Below are positions 59,826 through 64,000 of a stretch of DNA of 64,000 nt, one piece after another; the stretch's first letter is position 1; the number at the start of each line of letters is the position of its first letter. Under the pieces are notes generated by a model that saw only the letters and a program-made list of their open reading frames with translations, did no database searches and had not been told where the DNA came from. The translations under genes were made by a program, and so were the position numbers. The stretch is from Cannabis sativa (Eukaryota; Streptophyta; Magnoliopsida; Rosales; Cannabaceae), in contig NC_083610.1 of NCBI RefSeq assembly GCF_029168945.1, positions 51,539,429 to 51,603,428 on the forward strand, written 5' to 3'.

Positions 59826-61672
59826 TGTTGGGTTTTGTGCCCTAAATAAAAACCATTTCAATATAATCAGATTTACTTATTAATAAAGATCAGAAATAAC
59901 ATTTTATGTTGCATGGTTCACATGATTTATTTCATGATTATATATATAATGTATGAATTCTATTTAAGTCCAAAACATATGAATTTGTTAAAGATTATAG
60001 CGTTGTCAGCACAGTGGAATATAATATTAATTATATATGTTCGAAAGTTTATTCCCTTATTTGTCAGTTCACTGGATTTAGACTGACATGATAATCAGCG
60101 ATAGGTATTCTTACACCTTGGAAAAGTGTTATGTCCTTTCCAGGACATTGACAAAGTTTACCAGTATCAGATGTAGGGAGTATACATCGGAAGGGACCGA
60201 TATTGAACTTTGATTAGATATATTAAAATTTACCGTAATATCTATTCAATTAAATATCACCTGTTGATCCTAGATCAAATGATCTTAATCCTGTTATGGT
60301 TAGGTTCGATCTCAAGAGTACTATACTTGTTCTTTGATTTGTTAGTTAAGCCTACTTTTGGGTTAGGGTGATACATACATTTTGGGAACATGATAGTATA
60401 ATTGAGTGGGAGCGCTACCATAAATATGGAGTATATAACTTCTATAGGAATTTAGAAGTGAAACGAGGATATCCTTCGAGCTTGGCTAAACAGAGATAAA
60501 TGGTGGAGATCTCATTTCACTTTGCTGAAATATCATTTATACGGAGCTAAGTGTTTTAAGGATAAAATACATTGAAGGTGTAACGGTAATTTAGTGCCTA
60601 TTCAATGTCGATCATCTATTAGAGGGTCATTGATCAAATTATGATTATAACAATGGATAACTAATGACTTGTTTATATCATGGAACATATAGAGCGTTCT
60701 ATTATGACTGAGAGTGCAATTCCAAGTTCTAAGTGTGGATTCAATAAGGAATTAATAAGTTAGGGAATTTACTTGGTAAATTCAGTTCGACTTCTTGGAA
60801 GCTCGGTTATATAGACCCATGGTCCCCATACTAGATGAGACCATACTGCTTGTAAGACTCAGTTAATTGATTTTAATTAATCAATTATAATTCTAAAGTT
60901 AGACTATGTCTACTTTATGAATTTTCACTAAGCAAGGGCAAAATTGTAAAGAAAAGAGATTCTAGGTTTATTTATTTATTAATTAAGAGACTTTATATGT
61001 CTAATTAAAAAATATATTAAATGACAATATTATTTAATAATTATTTTTAAAGTTATTAAATAATTAGAATTGGCATTTAAAAGGTTAAAATGGAAAATTG
61101 GCATTTGATAATGGGAATGAAAAATAACAAAATGGGAAAGTTGTAAAGTGAGGCCCGATTTCCTTATCTGGCCACCCACTATGCATAGGCTTTTACCATT
61201 TTATTTTTTCATTATTTTAATGCCATACAATTCTAACCTAAACCTAGAGGGCATTCTATAAATAGAAAGTGTTGGCTTCAGGAAACTTATGACTTGCACA
61301 TTATTTCTTTAAGACGAAGCCTTTGCTGCCCCTCTCTCTCTTTTCTTCTCTTCAATTTCGAATTCCTTGAGTGATAGAGTAGTGCCCGCACACATCAAGT
61401 GGTACCTCAATCATAGTGTGTAAGACTGTCGAGAATCAACATCAAATAAGGAGAGAAAGAGATCCAGATTCAGATCTTGATAATGCTCTGCTACAGAAAG
61501 GAATCAAGGGCTAGAGATCTGAATGGAAGGAGTCATTATATTCCGCTACACCCAATATTGTAAGGTTTTCTTAAACTCTTATGTGTTGATTTCATTGTTT
61601 TAGAATTCATATTAGGATGTTAATGAAACATACTTGGTAGTAAATCTAGATCCTGGTAAAAAATTTCCAGCA
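59826..61672 (+). mobile_element. Solo Copia LTR J
   Basis: TGTTGGGTTTTGTGCCC...AAATTTCCAGCA, 1847 bp, flanked by a perfect ACTTG duplication (59821-59825 and 61673-61677). TATA-like CTATAAATAG at 61256-61265. It is closer to LTR 1 of the tandem array than to G or I, with long identical runs in U3. It is what remains of a Copia insertion after LTR recombination. Confidence 0.97.
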
Positions 61673-61677
61673 ACTTG

Positions 61678-62570
61678 ATGGTTCCCGAACGCACATATCC
61701 AGGTGGGTCTGGTCTGCTTTACAATTGATAAGGGCCCCACTTATGGGTCTTGAATGCTAATTAGAGTCCACGTGTCCAATGCTAGAAACACGAATAATAG
61801 GTCCCAATCAATGATCTGGTGCAAAGACACCTTGGCTCCCTTGCTATGGTAATTGAGCTTTACAACTTTAGCTTATGTATATGTATGCACACATATATCT
61901 ATCATTTTTCTTATGTAGACACTTATGATGTAGCTGACTATTTTGCTATGTCTTTATTGTTCCTCTTTGATGACTTCAGCCTTTACCAGAGGACCACTAC
62001 CTCCCATAACATATATACAGAAAAGTGTAAGGACCTCGAGAAATGCAATGCGGAAGCTACCTTGACAATTAAGGAGCTTGAGAATAAGCTTGCTTCTTCT
62101 GAGAGGAAGTTAGAGGAAGGGAGTGCCAAATAAGAAGTTGATGAGGAAGAGGCTACAACCAAGAATGATGAGCTTGGTTCGTTGAATGCCATGTTTATTA
62201 AATTGGAGGTTGAGTCGAAGGTTATGAGTGTTAGCCACACCGTAGCCATGGACAAGCTGGAGTCGGAGAACGCAAGGACCATTGAGCAGAATAAAGTAGA
62301 TCACAAGACAGAAGTTGCTTTCATTGAAGAATGTGCCGAGAAGAATGTTTTTCGAATATCTTTCTTGTGTTGGTGCCAAAAATAGGACATGGACTTCAAC
62401 TTTATGGGCAAGCTTTTGGTGAATTCGAAGAGCATTGTTGCAAGGCCCACGTGGCCGTAACCACCATGGAGGTGACTGCGACGGAGGCTGAGGAGTGGTT
62501 TTATGTATTGACATTTGGGCCCACATGGGTGGGTTCACTCATTGTCCTCTTGGTGTGGAGTACTCGCTAG
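61678..62570 (+). pseudogene. Antisense-gene remnant of Tat element E (coiled-coil part)
   Basis: One frame from about 62025 to 62385, with a single TAA at 62131, encodes a charged heptad-like sequence (CKDLEKCNAEATLTIKELEN, KLASSERKLEEG, then MDKLESENARTIEQN). This corresponds to the coiled-coil exon of the extra gene in elements A and B. The globular domain is not seen; 61680-61900 may hold the promoter side, with a CACGTGTCC phrase near 61768. Orientation (+) and the protease of the same lineage on the - strand downstream support the assignment. Confidence 0.55.
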
Positions 62571-63455
62571 TTAAAACTTAACAAGTCTTTTTCACATCTT
62601 TGGAACTTTTTAAGCATATATAACTTAGTTCATTCCATATCTTGGCGACTTTGGAATTTTAAGTTGAATATATCTTTTCTTCTTATTTTATTCTGATGCT
62701 TATTGTCTTAGTAATTCGAGGTTTTAAAGATAGCATTAATTTGATTGCCAATGGTGGCTTGCATTTTTGCTAGTTTGAGCGAGTTTTCGACATAGTCTTA
62801 AGTCTTTCGATGCTCAATTTTAGCACGCGACCCATTTATCAAAGTCTCCAATATTGGCCATTCGAGATGTCTTTGGTAAGTAGAAATATTTGAGTTATGG
62901 CTCATCAGAACGCCCTCATTTGTCTTTTATCTCGTCAGTGTGCAAACTTTGCCCTCTATCCGAGATAAAATTTTCAAAAAAATATTCATTGATTATTTTA
63001 AAAAATCCCATGCTCTTAAAGTGACGTGTTAGTAATGACATTGAGATTTATTTTGATCTCGTTGATATACCGACTTTGCGGCCTGTCCAAGATGAACAAT
63101 TTGAAAAAATATTCATGGCAAAAATTTTTAAAATCTCATGCTCGTAAAGTGATGTGTTGGCAATGACTTTGAGATTTATTTTGTGGAGTGGTGGAGTATA
63201 GCTCCCTATATGCCCCCAAGTTATATAAGTATTTGGCTACTTATGTAACTTATTTGGGTGAGGACGTAACGTTACAAAAAAAATATTTTTTGCAAAAAGT
63301 GCAAACACTAATTGAAAAATAAACAATCAATTGTCTAAAAAGGAAATTTAAATGTTTTACTTTTGAAATGGCACTTAACAACTATAAAACTATAAAATTG
63401 TTTAATCTTGAGAAAATAAATAAAAGCTAAAGAGGGTGACTCCACATGGCTTCTC
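62571..63455. other. Spacer with a 127-bp tandem duplication
   Basis: No protein domain. In a complete Tat element the integrase, both RNase H domains and RT would lie between the antisense gene and protease (about 4 kb in A); here only 0.9 kb of non-coding sequence remains. AT-rich with the tandem duplication described separately. Confidence 0.6.
62931..63184. repeat. Tandem duplication, two units of about 127 bp
   Basis: Unit 1 starts CTCGTCAGTG at 62931, unit 2 CTCGTTGATA at 63058. Both contain ACTTTG.CCT, AAATATTCAT, CATGCTC.TAAAGTGA.GTGTT and GAGATTTATTTTG in the same order. They lie directly head to tail and have diverged by roughly a quarter. Confidence 0.8.
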
Positions 63456-64000
63456 CTAGCCACTTTTATTATCTTGGCAAGTGTGTTCAATAGATGTGGC
63501 TTGGAAACGTTGAGTCCTAGGTTGGGGTTGTCCTTTCATTGCCACACTATTGCATTCTCTTACCGCCATCTGGTCCCCACGTACTATGCCATTCCCATAG
63601 TTTGTTAGAAACTTCACAACCAAATGTCTCACTGATGTTTCTGCCCCCATTGCCATAAATGTTGGTCTTCCTATTATCACAATTTAAATCGATGGAATGT
63701 CCACAACAACAAATTCTATCATTTTTGTCACAGTTTGTGGGGCATCTCCCGTTGTGAGGGAGAGAGTTATTTTTTCCAATACTTGCTATGCCTTCGCCAG
63801 TAAATCCATATAGATATATGGGGCATGGTTGCGAATCGCAAGTCTCATGTCCTATCTTGTCATGGGCGGACTTGTATAATAAGTTGACCCCACTTCCATT
63901 ATCAACAAGTATTTTCCTCACTCTCTTGTTGGCAATTTGGGTAGTTATCACGAAGGGATCATTATGTGGCATCTGTACGTGGTCTTCATCTTCATCATTA
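63456..64000 (-). pseudogene. Protease of Tat element E, cut by window edge
   Basis: The - strand frame 63972-63547 starts MPHNDPFVITTQIANKRVRK and has the active-site loop ILVDNGSGVNLLYKS, then YLYGFTGEGIASIG. A frameshift near 63760 moves to the frame 63680-63456 with IIGRPTFMAMGAETSVRHLV, the second half of the domain. It is close to the protease of B (NKRIKRVLIDNG, LIAMGAI) and less to that of A, so E and B are probably one subfamily. The start lies beyond 64000. Confidence 0.8.

Overview
The window is plant nuclear DNA, most likely from a eudicot. I find no host gene, tRNA or rRNA that I can support. Almost everything is LTR retrotransposon, stacked by insertion inside insertion: degraded Ty1/Copia elements with long (about 1.85-1.9 kb) TGTTGGG...CAACA LTRs, Ty3/Gypsy elements of the Tat lineage (dual RNase H, extra antisense ORF), and a Ty3/Gypsy chromovirus of Tekay/Del type (TGTAA...TTACA LTRs, chromodomain). 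The species cannot be fixed from the sequence.

Layout. 1-8132: tandem Copia array (internal, LTR, internal, LTR), all + strand. 8133-9298: remnant that includes a Tat-type antisense-ORF fragment (element F). 9299-11725: LTR of another Copia-like family (H) holding a (TC)n tract. 12510-22720: Copia element G on the - strand, with both LTRs, a PBS and a perfect GTATG target duplication, inserted into a (TATG)n stretch. 22726-25140: AT-rich, nothing recognised. About 25.1-59.8 kb: Tat element B on the - strand, shredded by insertions. Inside B lie Tat element A (26120-39685), chromovirus C (44278-52954, TSD GAAGG), a Tekay-like LTR D (about 57.0-58.55 kb) and, at its right edge, solo Copia LTR J (59826-61672, TSD ACTTG). 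A itself carries solo Copia LTR I in its right LTR (37624-39522, TSD TGGTC). From 61.7 kb to the end is a third Tat element (E), with its pol region deleted and cut by the window edge.

How the parts relate. In A, gag, protease, RT, RNase H, archaeal-type RNase H and integrase are one reading frame on the - strand, broken by one frameshift and five stops. A spliced gene on the + strand converges on pol, tail to tail. That antisense gene has its own TATA box, a long leader intron, a globular domain and a coiled-coil tail. The same plan is seen in B; fragments of the same gene survive in E and F. Element A landed in B's antisense gene, and B's reading frame resumes on the far side. The Copia elements keep good LTRs and promoters but have ruined coding regions, which suggests mobilisation by other elements.

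The most interesting signals are the promoter-driven, spliced antisense gene shared by A and B; three perfect palindromes in the LTR of C; and the clustering of differences between paired LTRs at CAG/CTG sites, which may be a sequence-quality artefact and bears on how many frameshifts are real.
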